DNA of 15,575 nucleotides. Source: an uncultured Dialister sp. (GTDB lineage: Bacteria; Bacillota; Negativicutes; Veillonellales; Dialisteraceae). Positions 8,258 to 14,445 of the stretch are shown piece after piece. The DNA is taken from contig NZ_UQKJ01000043.1 in the NCBI RefSeq assembly GCF_900541605.1, forward strand, positions 1 through 15,575, written 5' to 3'. Both the position numbers and the translations under genes were made by a program. The notes beneath the pieces were generated by a model. It searched no databases. It saw only the letters and a program-made list of their open reading frames with translations, and was not told the origin of the DNA. How positions within the stretch are numbered: the stretch's first letter is position 1; every line of letters begins with the position of its first letter.

Positions 8258-8301
8258 CAATAAAAAATCACCATAGATGCATCTATGGTGATTTTTTATT
8301 G
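8258..8301. terminator. Bidirectional terminator, 44-base perfect palindrome
   Basis: Both arms of 22 bases pair perfectly around the central ATGCAT. The stem core TCACCATAGATG is flanked by A6 on the left and T6 on the right, so it terminates transcription in both directions. It lies between the convergent URO-D family gene and the symporter gene. The 107 bases between 8151 and 8257 show nothing else. Confidence 0.9.
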
Positions 8302-8314
8302 ATTAAACCTGCCT

Positions 8315-9619
8315 TCAGGCTTCAATAGCTTCCGGTGTAGTGGGATCTTCGATTTTACCTTTCAGATCATGGTCTGTCATAGCGCATACAGCGGAATCGG
8401 ACCATACGTTTTCTGCGGTTTCAATCATATCAATGATGGTGTAAATCGGAAGAATCACGCCCATGAGTCCGATAGGAGCGCCGATGCCGCTCATGAGGGA
8501 CAGGGTCAGGAAATAGCATCCCATAGGTACACCGGCATTGCCGATGGCTGCCAGCACGGCTACGAAGAGCCAGGTAATCATGGTAGGCAGGGGCAGGTCA
8601 TATCCTGCATTCTGCATGACGAAGAGTGAAGTCACCAGAATGAAAGCAGCGCAGCCATTCATATTGATGGTGGTGCAGATGGGAAGTACGAAACGGGAAA
8701 CTGCAGGATTGGCTTTCAGGTTATGCTCTGCAGAAGCCAGGGTTACCGGCAGGGTACCTGCAGAACTCTTTGTAAACAGGGCTACCGCAATGGCCGGAGA
8801 CATTTTCTTGAATACCTGGATCGGATTCAGGCCCCGGGCCAGCAGGAAAATCGGGATAACTATGAAGAACTGGATCACATTGCTTCCGATGATGACAGCC
8901 GTATACTTACCGAGAGCCCCTACAATGACGCCGGCTTCAATCTGGGCAGACAGCTGAGCCGCAAAGGCGAGAATGCCGACAGGAAGAATGAAGAGCAGAG
9001 CCCGAATCAGGGTGAAGAGCAGTTCCTGGAAACCAAGGATTCCCTTCATCAGGATCTCCCGGTTTTCTGTCTTCGGCATAAAAGCAAGAGCCAGACCGAA
9101 GGATGCAGCAATAAGCATCACTGCCAGTACATTGCCCGACAGGAATGGCTGGAGCAGGTTATTCGGAATAACGCTCAGAATATGATCATAATAGGTCAAA
9201 TGTCCCAGTTTCTGGGGCACATTCGCTGCACCGGCACCTACGATATCAGCCGGAAGATTGCCCGGTGCAATCCACAGGAACATGGCCAGTCCGATACCGG
9301 CAGCGCAGATGGTTGTTAAAAGAGTATAGGTCACGGCATGGGCAAAAATCCGTCCCGTTTCCTTACGTCCCCCCAGCTGGGCCAGTGTCGTAATGACCGC
9401 CAGTGCAATAGTAGGCACCGCAATAAACTGGAACAGACGGGTAAATACAGTAGCAATAAAGGTAAATAATTCATTCAGCGGCTTAATACCAAGCCACCCC
9501 AATGCAGCCCCGACTATAAGAGCCAGCATCCACAGCACAAACTGCCGTCCCTGCTTCTTCGCCTTATTGGCTTCCAGGGCTTTGTGGGCAGCCTGTTCAA
9601 CTTCCACATTTTTCTTCAT
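8315..9619 (-). CDS. DAACS (SLC1) cation symporter, candidate cystine/cysteine-type carrier
   Basis: 434 residues with a soluble charged N-terminus (1-27) and the GltPh fold. The HP1 tip SSAGTLP is at 285-291, the TM7 motif NMNGC at 319-323 (usual NMDGT), the HP2 tip AGVPMG at 362-367, and TM8 has D397, E400, T401, N404 and D408. By alignment to GltPh TM8 (DMGRTMVNVTGD), the arginine that binds the substrate side-chain carboxylate (R397 in GltPh) is Glu here, so an ordinary glutamate/aspartate/dicarboxylate substrate is unlikely. The ATG is preceded by AGGAGG at 9-base spacing. The leader is a T-box whose specifier reads best as Cys, and the DAACS family includes TcyP/YdjN cystine carriers, so cystine or cysteine is my preferred substrate. 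Serine/threonine (SstT-like) remains possible. Confidence 0.88.
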   Translation of the reverse strand: MKKNVEVEQAAHKALEANKAKKQGRQFVLWMLALIVGAALGWLGIKPLNELFTFIATVFTRLFQFIAVPTIALAVITTLAQLGGRKETGRIFAHAVTYTLLTTICAAGIGLAMFLWIAPGNLPADIVGAGAANVPQKLGHLTYYDHILSVIPNNLLQPFLSGNVLAVMLIAASFGLALAFMPKTENREILMKGILGFQELLFTLIRALLFILPVGILAFAAQLSAQIEAGVIVGALGKYTAVIIGSNVIQFFIVIPIFLLARGLNPIQVFKKMSPAIAVALFTKSSAGTLPVTLASAEHNLKANPAVSRFVLPICTTINMNGCAAFILVTSLFVMQNAGYDLPLPTMITWLFVAVLAAIGNAGVPMGCYFLTLSLMSGIGAPIGLMGVILPIYTIIDMIETAENVWSDSAVCAMTDHDLKGKIEDPTTPEAIEA

Positions 9620-9685
9620 ACATATTCCTCCTATGAAACACCTGAAATCAAATTAAGGAACCATTTCCGGAGAGGAATCGGGAAA

Positions 9686-9715
9686 TAAAAAACTCCCGCC
9701 CCATTGGGACGAGAG
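9686..9715 (-). terminator. T-box intrinsic terminator
   Basis: On the minus strand CTCTCGTCCC (9715-9706) pairs with GGGGCGGGAG (9702-9693) over 10 pairs, two of them G-U in the core, with loop AAT, followed by TTTTTT (9692-9687). The 5' arm overlaps the antiterminator's 3' strand, as required for mutually exclusive folds. Confidence 0.88.
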
Positions 9716-9945
9716 ACTCGTGATTACCACCCAGATTCATATGGACGTCACCATCCATACCTCATCAGGTTTCCTTCCTTGTAGAAACCCTCATTCTGTA
9801 ACGGGAATTCCCGGAAAAGCATACTCTATTCCGCTTTTCATGCTCGGAAACGCACTTCAGACTCCCTATCCATATCCGCTCCCACTGTCCGGACTCGCTT
9901 GACTGTCATCAGAAGACCTACTCTTTTTCGTCATTGCCTGTAATG
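9686..9945 (-). promoter_or_regulatory. T-box riboswitch leader, specifier probably TGC (Cys)
   Basis: Minus-strand order: AAAAAGAGTAGG (Stem I base with the AGTA loop-E strand), AGCGAG (AG bulge), distal hairpin TCCG/CGGA, then TCTGAAGTGCG holding the loop-E GAA. After GAA plus one base, the specifier is TGC at 9854-9852, followed by the expected purine. The T-box GGGTGGTAATC (9732-9722) precedes ACGAG, which pairs with CTCGT (9713-9709), while GGG pairs with CCC to form the antiterminator. The alternative is the terminator at 9686-9715. Uncharged tRNA should allow read-through into the symporter. T at the variable T-box position would suit a tRNA with A73, whereas bacterial tRNA-Cys usually has U73, so the amino-acid assignment is not certain. 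Confidence 0.85.
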
Positions 9946-9950
9946 GAATT

Positions 9951-9979
9951 ACTATAGCATGGTATATGACTTCTGTCAA
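9951..9979 (-). promoter_or_regulatory. Consensus promoter of the T-box/symporter unit
   Basis: TTGACA (9979-9974), a 17-base spacer, and TATAGT (9956-9951) on the minus strand. A start near 9945 gives a leader of about 325 bases before the symporter ATG. This is the strongest promoter in the window. Confidence 0.85.
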
Positions 9980-10104
9980 GATAATTCCTCTATGTTTATC
10001 AATACGCTGTAATTAATGCATCCCAAAAACATTCATGTTTATATTTTCCATAATCAATGTATCAACTAAAGTTTCCTTCAGAAACATCATGGACAAAAAA
10101 ACTC

Positions 10105-10133
10105 TTGCAAAATTCCTTCATATAAGGCATAAT
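10105..10133 (+). promoter_or_regulatory. Promoter of the tRNA-Val gene
   Basis: TTGCAA (10105-10110), a 17-base spacer, and CATAAT (10128-10133), about 20 bases before the mature tRNA 5' end. It is divergent from the symporter promoter; the 125 bases between the two promoters are AT-rich with no other feature. Confidence 0.6.
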
Positions 10134-10153
10134 AGACTACGTCAAAGAAATAT

Positions 10154-10229
10154 GGGCGATTAGCTCAGCTGGGAGAGCGTCTGCCTTACAAGCAGAATGT
10201 CAGCAGTTCGATCCTGTTATCGCCCACCA
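10154..10229 (+). tRNA. tRNA-Val (anticodon TAC), CCA encoded
   Basis: 76 bases with a full cloverleaf. The acceptor GGGCGAT pairs with ATCGCCC, the D stem is GCTC/GAGC, and the anticodon stem TCTGC/GCAGA carries loop CTTACAA with anticodon TAC at 10187-10189. The T arm AGCAG/CTGTT carries loop TTCGATC. The discriminator is A10226 and CCA is encoded at 10227-10229. It would read GUA/GUG valine codons. It stands as a single gene. Confidence 0.97.
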
Positions 10230-10278
10230 TAAATAAAAAACATTGCGAGAATCCTCTCGCAATGTTTTTTATTTATGG
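10227..10278. terminator. Terminator hairpin overlapping the tRNA CCA end
   Basis: A 24-base arm (10227-10250) pairs perfectly with 10255-10278 around loop ATCC. The GC core is CATTGCGAGA, flanked by an A-rich tract on one side and a T-rich tract on the other. The outermost pairs use the CCA of the tRNA. It can act on both strands and also insulates the aroF-like gene to the right. Confidence 0.85.
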
Positions 10279-10289
10279 ATTTAAAGAAA

Positions 10290-10312
10290 CGCTGATGAAT
10301 TTATCATCAGCG
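10290..10312 (-). terminator. Possible terminator of the DAHP synthase gene
   Basis: CGCTGATGA and TCATCAGCG form a perfect 9-base-pair stem with a 5-base loop. On the minus strand it is followed by TTTCTTT, a weak T tract, about 80 bases after the DAHP synthase stop. Confidence 0.55.
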
Positions 10313-10393
10313 CTTCCCTGGCACTTTTCGATTTTTAAACGCATTTTCTGCGCAGCATAAACCTATTTTATCAAATCTGAATGTCCAACAGAA

Positions 10394-11425
10394 TCATACC
10401 AGATCAGCCAGGTCAAGAATCAGATTTTTGCTCTTTTCCCATCCCAGGCAGGGATCAGTAATAGATTTACCATAGACTCCCTCTCCAATTTTCTGGTTTC
10501 CATCTTCAATATAGCTTTCAATCATAAGCCCCTTTACCATATGCCGGATATCTTCTGAATACCGGCGGCTGGCCATGACGTCCCGAGCGATACGAATCTG
10601 TTCCATATATTTCTTTCCGGAATTATTATGGTTACAGTCCACTACAATAGCCGGATTTTTCAGATTTCTTTCACCATACATGTCGGCTACCTTTTTAATA
10701 TTTTCATAATGGTAATTGGGCATACTGGTACCGAAGTGGTTCACATAGCCACGAAGAATGGCGTGGGCCAAAGGATTACCTGTGGTATGGACTTCCCAGC
10801 CGTGGAACAGAAAATCCTGCTCACTCTGGGCAGCCTCGATGGAATTCATCATCACCGAAAGGTCGCCGGATGTGGGATTCTTCATGCCCACCGGAATTCC
10901 TGCGCCGCTGGCAATCATACGATGCAGCTGGTCTTCTACGGAACGGGCACCAATAGCACCGTAGGAGAGAAGATCAGATAGGTACCGATGGTTCTCGGGG
11001 TAAAGGATTTCTTCTGCACAGGTAAAGCCGGTCTGTTCAATTACATGGACATGCATGCGGCGAATGGCTTTAATTCCCTCCATCATGTTTTCCTTGCCCT
11101 CTGGATCAGGCTGGTGGAGCATTCCTTTGTACCCTTTTCCGATAGTCCGGGGCTTATTGGTATATACCCGGGGAATGATAAAAATCCGGTCTTTTACTGC
11201 ATCCGCCACTTTAGCAAGACGGGTGCAGTAGTCGAGAACTGCCGGTTCATTGTCCGCCGAGCAGGGACCGATAATCAGAAGAAGCCTGTCATCTTTTCCG
11301 GTCATAATATTTTCAATTTCCCGATCCCGCTCTGCTTTCAGTTTCTGGAATTCCGGTTTTAGCGGAATTTCCTGTTTAATTTCCATAGGCTCCGGAAGTT
11401 TCCGGATAAACTGCATCTGTTCCAT
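10394..11425 (-). CDS. aroF: 3-deoxy-7-phosphoheptulonate (DAHP) synthase, class I alpha
   Basis: 343 residues. It condenses phosphoenolpyruvate and erythrose 4-phosphate to DAHP, the first step of the shikimate pathway in the cytosol. The metal ligands line up as C55 (GPCSADN), H266 (DCNHNN), E303 (MIESYIEDG) and D324 (ITDPC). KPRT (91-94) and GARSVEDQLHR (159-169) are the substrate-binding segments. Length and the N-terminal extension match the AroF/AroG/AroH type, with small departures (DCNHNNSGK in place of DCSHANSGK). Which aromatic amino acid inhibits it cannot be read from this, so the letter in the symbol is nominal. The ATG has AAAGGTGA upstream. The gene is single, with hairpin repeats ahead of it and no T-box or trp-type leader visible. 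Confidence 0.95.
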   Translation of the reverse strand: MEQMQFIRKLPEPMEIKQEIPLKPEFQKLKAERDREIENIMTGKDDRLLLIIGPCSADNEPAVLDYCTRLAKVADAVKDRIFIIPRVYTNKPRTIGKGYKGMLHQPDPEGKENMMEGIKAIRRMHVHVIEQTGFTCAEEILYPENHRYLSDLLSYGAIGARSVEDQLHRMIASGAGIPVGMKNPTSGDLSVMMNSIEAAQSEQDFLFHGWEVHTTGNPLAHAILRGYVNHFGTSMPNYHYENIKKVADMYGERNLKNPAIVVDCNHNNSGKKYMEQIRIARDVMASRRYSEDIRHMVKGLMIESYIEDGNQKIGEGVYGKSITDPCLGWEKSKNLILDLADLV

Positions 11426-11459
11426 AAAATCACCTTTTATATTTCTTTGAATGACTCAA

Positions 11460-11485
11460 GCGGTACACAAATTGGAAAGAGCCGC
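11460..11485 (+). repeat. Hairpin repeat, copy 4
   Basis: GCGGTAC and GAGCCGC flank the 12-base loop ACAAATTGGAAA. Six of seven positions pair, counting one G-T, with one A-A mismatch. Same orientation as the copy at 11514, 54 bases away. Confidence 0.65.
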
Positions 11486-11513
11486 GTGAAGATCAGGTAT
11501 AAGGGATGATGGT

Positions 11514-11539
11514 GCGACGCACAAATTGTGAAGCGCCGC
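11514..11539 (+). repeat. Hairpin repeat, copy 5
   Basis: GCGACGC and GCGCCGC flank the 12-base loop ACAAATTGTGAA, with one A-C mismatch in seven pairs. Another hairpin, GGGA-C-CTTC with GAAGTCTC around a 9-base loop, follows at 11574-11599. Together these fill the gap 11426-11614 between the aroF-like gene and the TIGR04076-like gene; no open frame there is credible. Confidence 0.7.
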
Positions 11540-11614
11540 GAGTTTTACATACTTTTCTTCCTTCAGCAAAGTCGGGACCTTCAGTCTTGCCGAAGTCTCA
11601 GCCCTGGCCAAAGG

Positions 11615-11914
11615 CTAAAAAGCTTTCTCCTGTTCCTTCTTCCCCTCATCAACCCGTTCAATTTTGAATACATTAATCGTTTCTACATCGGGGCAGCAAA
11701 AAATGGCTGTTCCCTTTTCCTGACCAGGTTGGGGGATTTCGCCGCCATACCGGAGAATATCAATGTAAGGAAATGCCACATGCATAACCATAGGACAAAT
11801 CTGTCCCCTGTCCTTGTCAAAATCCCAGGAATCTCCCGACCTGTGTCCCCGATGGCAGGGACAGGGCCCCTTTCTGTCAATACAGGTAATCTTTATTTTG
11901 GGTCTTCTTGGCAT
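11615..11914 (-). CDS. Small cysteine-rich TIGR04076-family-like protein
   Basis: 99 residues, soluble. The layout KIKITCIDRKGPCPCHRGHRSGD (first 30 residues), GQICPMVMHVAFPYI (38-51), LRYGGEIP (54-61) and CCPDVETINVFKIERV (73-88) matches my memory of the TIGR04076 family, whose function is unknown. Cysteines at 11, 18, 20, 40, 73 and 74 could hold a metal. Its ATG overlaps the stop codon of the upstream kinase gene by one base (TGATG), and GGAGGTG lies about 10 bases before it, so the two are co-transcribed and probably translationally coupled. The last 10 residues are charged and likely disordered. A role tied to vitamin B6 is suggested only by the operon. Confidence 0.75.
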   Translation of the reverse strand: MPRRPKIKITCIDRKGPCPCHRGHRSGDSWDFDKDRGQICPMVMHVAFPYIDILRYGGEIPQPGQEKGTAIFCCPDVETINVFKIERVDEGKKEQEKAF

Positions 11915-12732
11915 CAGTCAAGCACCTCCAAACATGCTTCTACAGGGATACCCCGAAAGGCATCCTGGGAACCCTCACTCATGACAATCATTTTCCGGAC
12001 AGCAATCATCGCTTTATCTACGGCGTCTACCATGGCCATACCATTCATGACAGCGCCCATGAAGATGGCTGAAAAAATGTCACTGGTCCCCGGAAAACGG
12101 ACAGGAATCATATCAAAGGTACGTAGGAAGAATTCCTTCCGTTCTACATCAAACCCAGCCACTGCATCCTGACCATCCACTCGGGCACTGGTAATGGCTA
12201 CCGAACCTCCGCTCATGCGATGGAGCTTTCCCAGAAGATTCTTCATGGCCACCCAGGAAAGGCCTTCTTTCACAAAAGGCTCTCCGGTAAGAAAAGCAGC
12301 TTCTGTATAGTTTGGCACCATGTAGTCGGCCTGGGCTATAAGTTTTCTCATCCCCTCCACCGTTCGCTCTGTAAGGCCATTGTAGAGATGGCCTTCATCA
12401 GCCATAATGGGATCCACAAAAATCTTCGTTCCCTTCTCTCTTTCCTGGCTGCAATAATTCGCTATCATGGATGCCTGAGTTGGTGAAACGATAAACCCCG
12501 TGGATATGGCATCAAAGGAAAATCCCAATGACCGCCATACGCCAATGGTATTCCTCATATACTCGGTGGTATCAAGGATTTCAAACCGCCCGTAATCCAG
12601 GGTATTAGATACAAGAGCCGTAGGCAGATTGTATATATGATGACCCATGTGGGTCAGGACAGGCATCATCGCTGCCAGTGCCACCTTCCCATAACCTGGA
12701 AGATCATTAATCAGCAGTAACTCCTTCCCCAT
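11914..12732 (-). CDS. Pyridoxal/pyridoxamine kinase (ribokinase family)
   Basis: 272 residues. Probably phosphorylates pyridoxal, pyridoxamine or pyridoxine with ATP in the B6 salvage pathway. The N-terminus LLINDLPGYGKVALAAMMPVL and the PTALVSNTL segment are typical of the Firmicute PdxK/pyridoxamine kinase branch. VDPIMADEGHLY (about 129-140) is the nucleotide/metal region. FPGTSDIFSAIFMGA is the family's GTGD anion-hole motif with the catalytic Asp; here Gly is replaced by Ser (GTSD). I chose the ATG at 12732 because AGGAGG precedes it by 6 bases. The frame stays open for a further 75 codons upstream, but these have no ribosome binding site and do not resemble the family. It overlaps the downstream TIGR04076-like gene by one base. 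Confidence 0.88.
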   Translation of the reverse strand: MGKELLLINDLPGYGKVALAAMMPVLTHMGHHIYNLPTALVSNTLDYGRFEILDTTEYMRNTIGVWRSLGFSFDAISTGFIVSPTQASMIANYCSQEREKGTKIFVDPIMADEGHLYNGLTERTVEGMRKLIAQADYMVPNYTEAAFLTGEPFVKEGLSWVAMKNLLGKLHRMSGGSVAITSARVDGQDAVAGFDVERKEFFLRTFDMIPVRFPGTSDIFSAIFMGAVMNGMAMVDAVDKAMIAVRKMIVMSEGSQDAFRGIPVEACLEVLD

Positions 12733-12780
12733 AGCGCTCCTCCTCTCTCCGAAATTTGGTGCCTCTATTTTAACATATCT

Positions 12781-12808
12781 TTGAAAGGAAAATGTAAAAG
12801 AATATAAT
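12781..12808 (+). promoter_or_regulatory. Likely promoter of the DNA glycosylase gene
   Basis: TTGAAA (12781-12786), a 16-base spacer, and TATAAT (12803-12808), giving a 5' leader of about 140 bases. The leader contains the palindrome at 12878-12890. Confidence 0.5.
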
Positions 12809-12877
12809 GAACCAGGACAGAGGGAACACACCCCCCCTGAACCCCTGAAAATACTGTAATAGTGTATTATAGGAATT

Positions 12878-12890
12878 GGAACCAGGTTCC
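12878..12890. promoter_or_regulatory. Small perfect palindrome, possible operator
   Basis: GGAACC and GGTTCC flank a single A. It lies in the divergent gap between the kinase operon and the glycosylase gene (12733-12955) and could be a protein-binding site; no family can be named. Confidence 0.3.
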
Positions 12891-12955
12891 TTGTGCACCA
12901 AAATGCATTAATTCCAAGTCTGCAGGTTATCTCACATTTATCATAAGGAGTCATC

Positions 12956-13780
12956 ATGCATATCTATATCAGAGATAATATGGACCTTTATAAAATCATA
13001 CACAGCGGCCAGTGTTTCCGGGCAGCCGAGATAGAAAACAATCTTTATCGATTTATCACCGGCCGTCATATACTTTATATTTCCCCTATCCATGGAATCC
13101 GATATGATGTTTCCTGTAGCCGCTACCAATGGAATCATGTATGGAAGCCATATTTTGATTTATCCTCAAATTACAGAAAATTGGAAGAAGCCTTAAAAAT
13201 GGATAACTCTTATCTTGCAAGGGCAGCAGAATACAGCCAGGGTATTCACATATTGCGTCAGGATCCCTGGGAAACACTCATTACATTTATTATTTCCCAA
13301 AGGAAATCTATTCCTGCTATCCAAACCTCCGTTGAAAAGCTATGCCGAAGCTGTGGTGAAAAAATAAAAACCAGTAAAGAAACCATTTATACATTCCCAA
13401 CAGCTGCGGCCCTTTCCCGCCTTACCATGGAAGACCTGAAAGCCTGTTCACTGGGATATCGGGCATCTTATATCTATAAAACAGCAAGGGCCATACAAAA
13501 AAGACCACATCTTATGAAAGACATGGCCACTATGAACGATGAGACACTTATAGAAACACTTATGAAATTGCCCGGCGTAGGCATCAAAGTAGCCAGCTGC
13601 ACTGCACTCTTTGGATTTCATAGAACCGCCATGGCTCCGGTGGATGTCTGGATCCAGCGTGTCATAGATCAATACTATGGCGGAATCAACCCATTCCCCC
13701 ATTATGGAAAAGTCGCAGGAATTATACAGCAATATCTCTTCTACTATGCCCAAAGCACCGGAATGAAAAATATTCCATGA
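12956..13780 (+). CDS. OGG1/AlkA-type DNA glycosylase (HhH-GPD)
   Basis: 274 residues. Base-excision repair enzyme, probably removing 8-oxoguanine. The N-terminal SGQCFR (17-22) is the OGG_N signature. The helix-hairpin-helix LPGVGIKVASC (205-215) carries the catalytic Lys K211 expected of OGG-type bifunctional glycosylase/lyases, and APVDVWIQRVI (227-237) carries the catalytic Asp D230. DPWETLITFIISQ (103-115) is the usual helix before the HhH region. The Lys favours OGG over AlkA, whose members lack it. The Fe-S cysteine loop of MutY/Nth is absent. AAGGAG lies 5 bases before the ATG. It is convergent with the coiled-coil gene, with only 15 bases between the stops and no terminator there. 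Confidence 0.9.
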   Translation: MHIYIRDNMDLYKIIHSGQCFRAAEIENNLYRFITGRHILYISPIHGIRYDVSCSRYQWNHVWKPYFDLSSNYRKLEEALKMDNSYLARAAEYSQGIHILRQDPWETLITFIISQRKSIPAIQTSVEKLCRSCGEKIKTSKETIYTFPTAAALSRLTMEDLKACSLGYRASYIYKTARAIQKRPHLMKDMATMNDETLIETLMKLPGVGIKVASCTALFGFHRTAMAPVDVWIQRVIDQYYGGINPFPHYGKVAGIIQQYLFYYAQSTGMKNIP

Positions 13781-13795
13781 ACTTCCGACTTTCTG

Positions 13796-14212
13796 TTATA
13801 ATTTCAATCCTGCCTTCTTCAAGGTCTTAAACGTATAGTCCAAGATATTATAGAGTGTCTCACTGTCTTCTGCTGTGAGATTTTTAGCATCCACTTTTTT
13901 CATATCCTGGTAATAAAAACTGAGTTTTTGAGCCAGTTCCTGCAAAGAAACCTTAGAATGATCAGTCTTTTCAGCAGAAGGCTTTTTGTCTTCAGTTTCC
14001 TTTAAAGACTGCAGCGCCGACTGAAGTTGGAAGTTTTCTTCCTGCAGCCGCTCATTATCCCCTTTTAGAGACTCAATCGTTAACTGAAGTCCCTCATTAG
14101 CATCTCTTTCCTGAGATAAATTAAGCTGGAGACTCTCCACTGTCCCCTTCAGCACCTGAATTGTATCTTTAGCTGCTTTGAACCCCAAAGTATTCAATTC
14201 ATTTCCGTTCAT
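13796..14212 (-). CDS. Coiled-coil protein of unknown function
   Basis: 138 residues. I do not recognise a family. Residues about 12-75 form a continuous heptad-like coiled coil (LKGTVESLQLNLSQE onward). A Lys/Glu/Ser-rich linker follows (about 76-90), then a helical C-terminal domain containing LAQKLSFYYQDMKKVD and ending in a Lys-rich tail. There is no signal peptide or membrane segment, so it is cytoplasmic. I chose the ATG at 14212 because GGGAGGAA precedes it; an ATG pair 7 codons upstream has no ribosome binding site. A weak extended -10 (TGTTACAAT) lies about 40 bases upstream. A ZapA/GpsB-like structural role would be a guess. Confidence 0.75.
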   Translation of the reverse strand: MNGNELNTLGFKAAKDTIQVLKGTVESLQLNLSQERDANEGLQLTIESLKGDNERLQEENFQLQSALQSLKETEDKKPSAEKTDHSKVSLQELAQKLSFYYQDMKKVDAKNLTAEDSETLYNILDYTFKTLKKAGLKL

Positions 14213-14445
14213 TCTGATTCCTCCCATCATCAAATACGAAGGACCTGTTTTTCTTTATTGTAACACAGGACATGTAATCACGTATAAAGAGAAACCGTTG
14301 GATTTTGTAAAAACACCCCTCCAAATACGATGCTTCCCCTATGGCATCCGGTATAATCCAGGAAAGCACCGAACATAACATAACCGCAGGGCTACTTATA
14401 GCATTTCTTCTATATTTGTATTATACTTATCCCCAGGTGATATAG

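Noticed and set aside
10227..10278. Integration (att) site at the tRNA-Val 3' end
   Set aside because: The sequence is explained by a terminator, and there is no integrase gene or second copy of the tRNA 3' end in the window.
11485..11520. Promoter for the DAHP synthase gene inside the hairpin repeat (TTGTGC, 17 bases, TATACC on the minus strand)
   Set aside because: Only 3/6 and 4/6 matches to consensus; too weak to list as a feature, though the spacing is right.
11528..12172. 214-residue plus-strand frame over the repeat, the TIGR04076-like gene and the kinase
   Set aside because: Low-quality sequence crossing two genes on the other strand; no ribosome binding site.
12733..12957. 75-codon upstream extension of the pyridoxal kinase frame
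   Set aside because: No homology, no ribosome binding site, and it would run through the divergent promoter region; AGGAGG marks the start at 12732.
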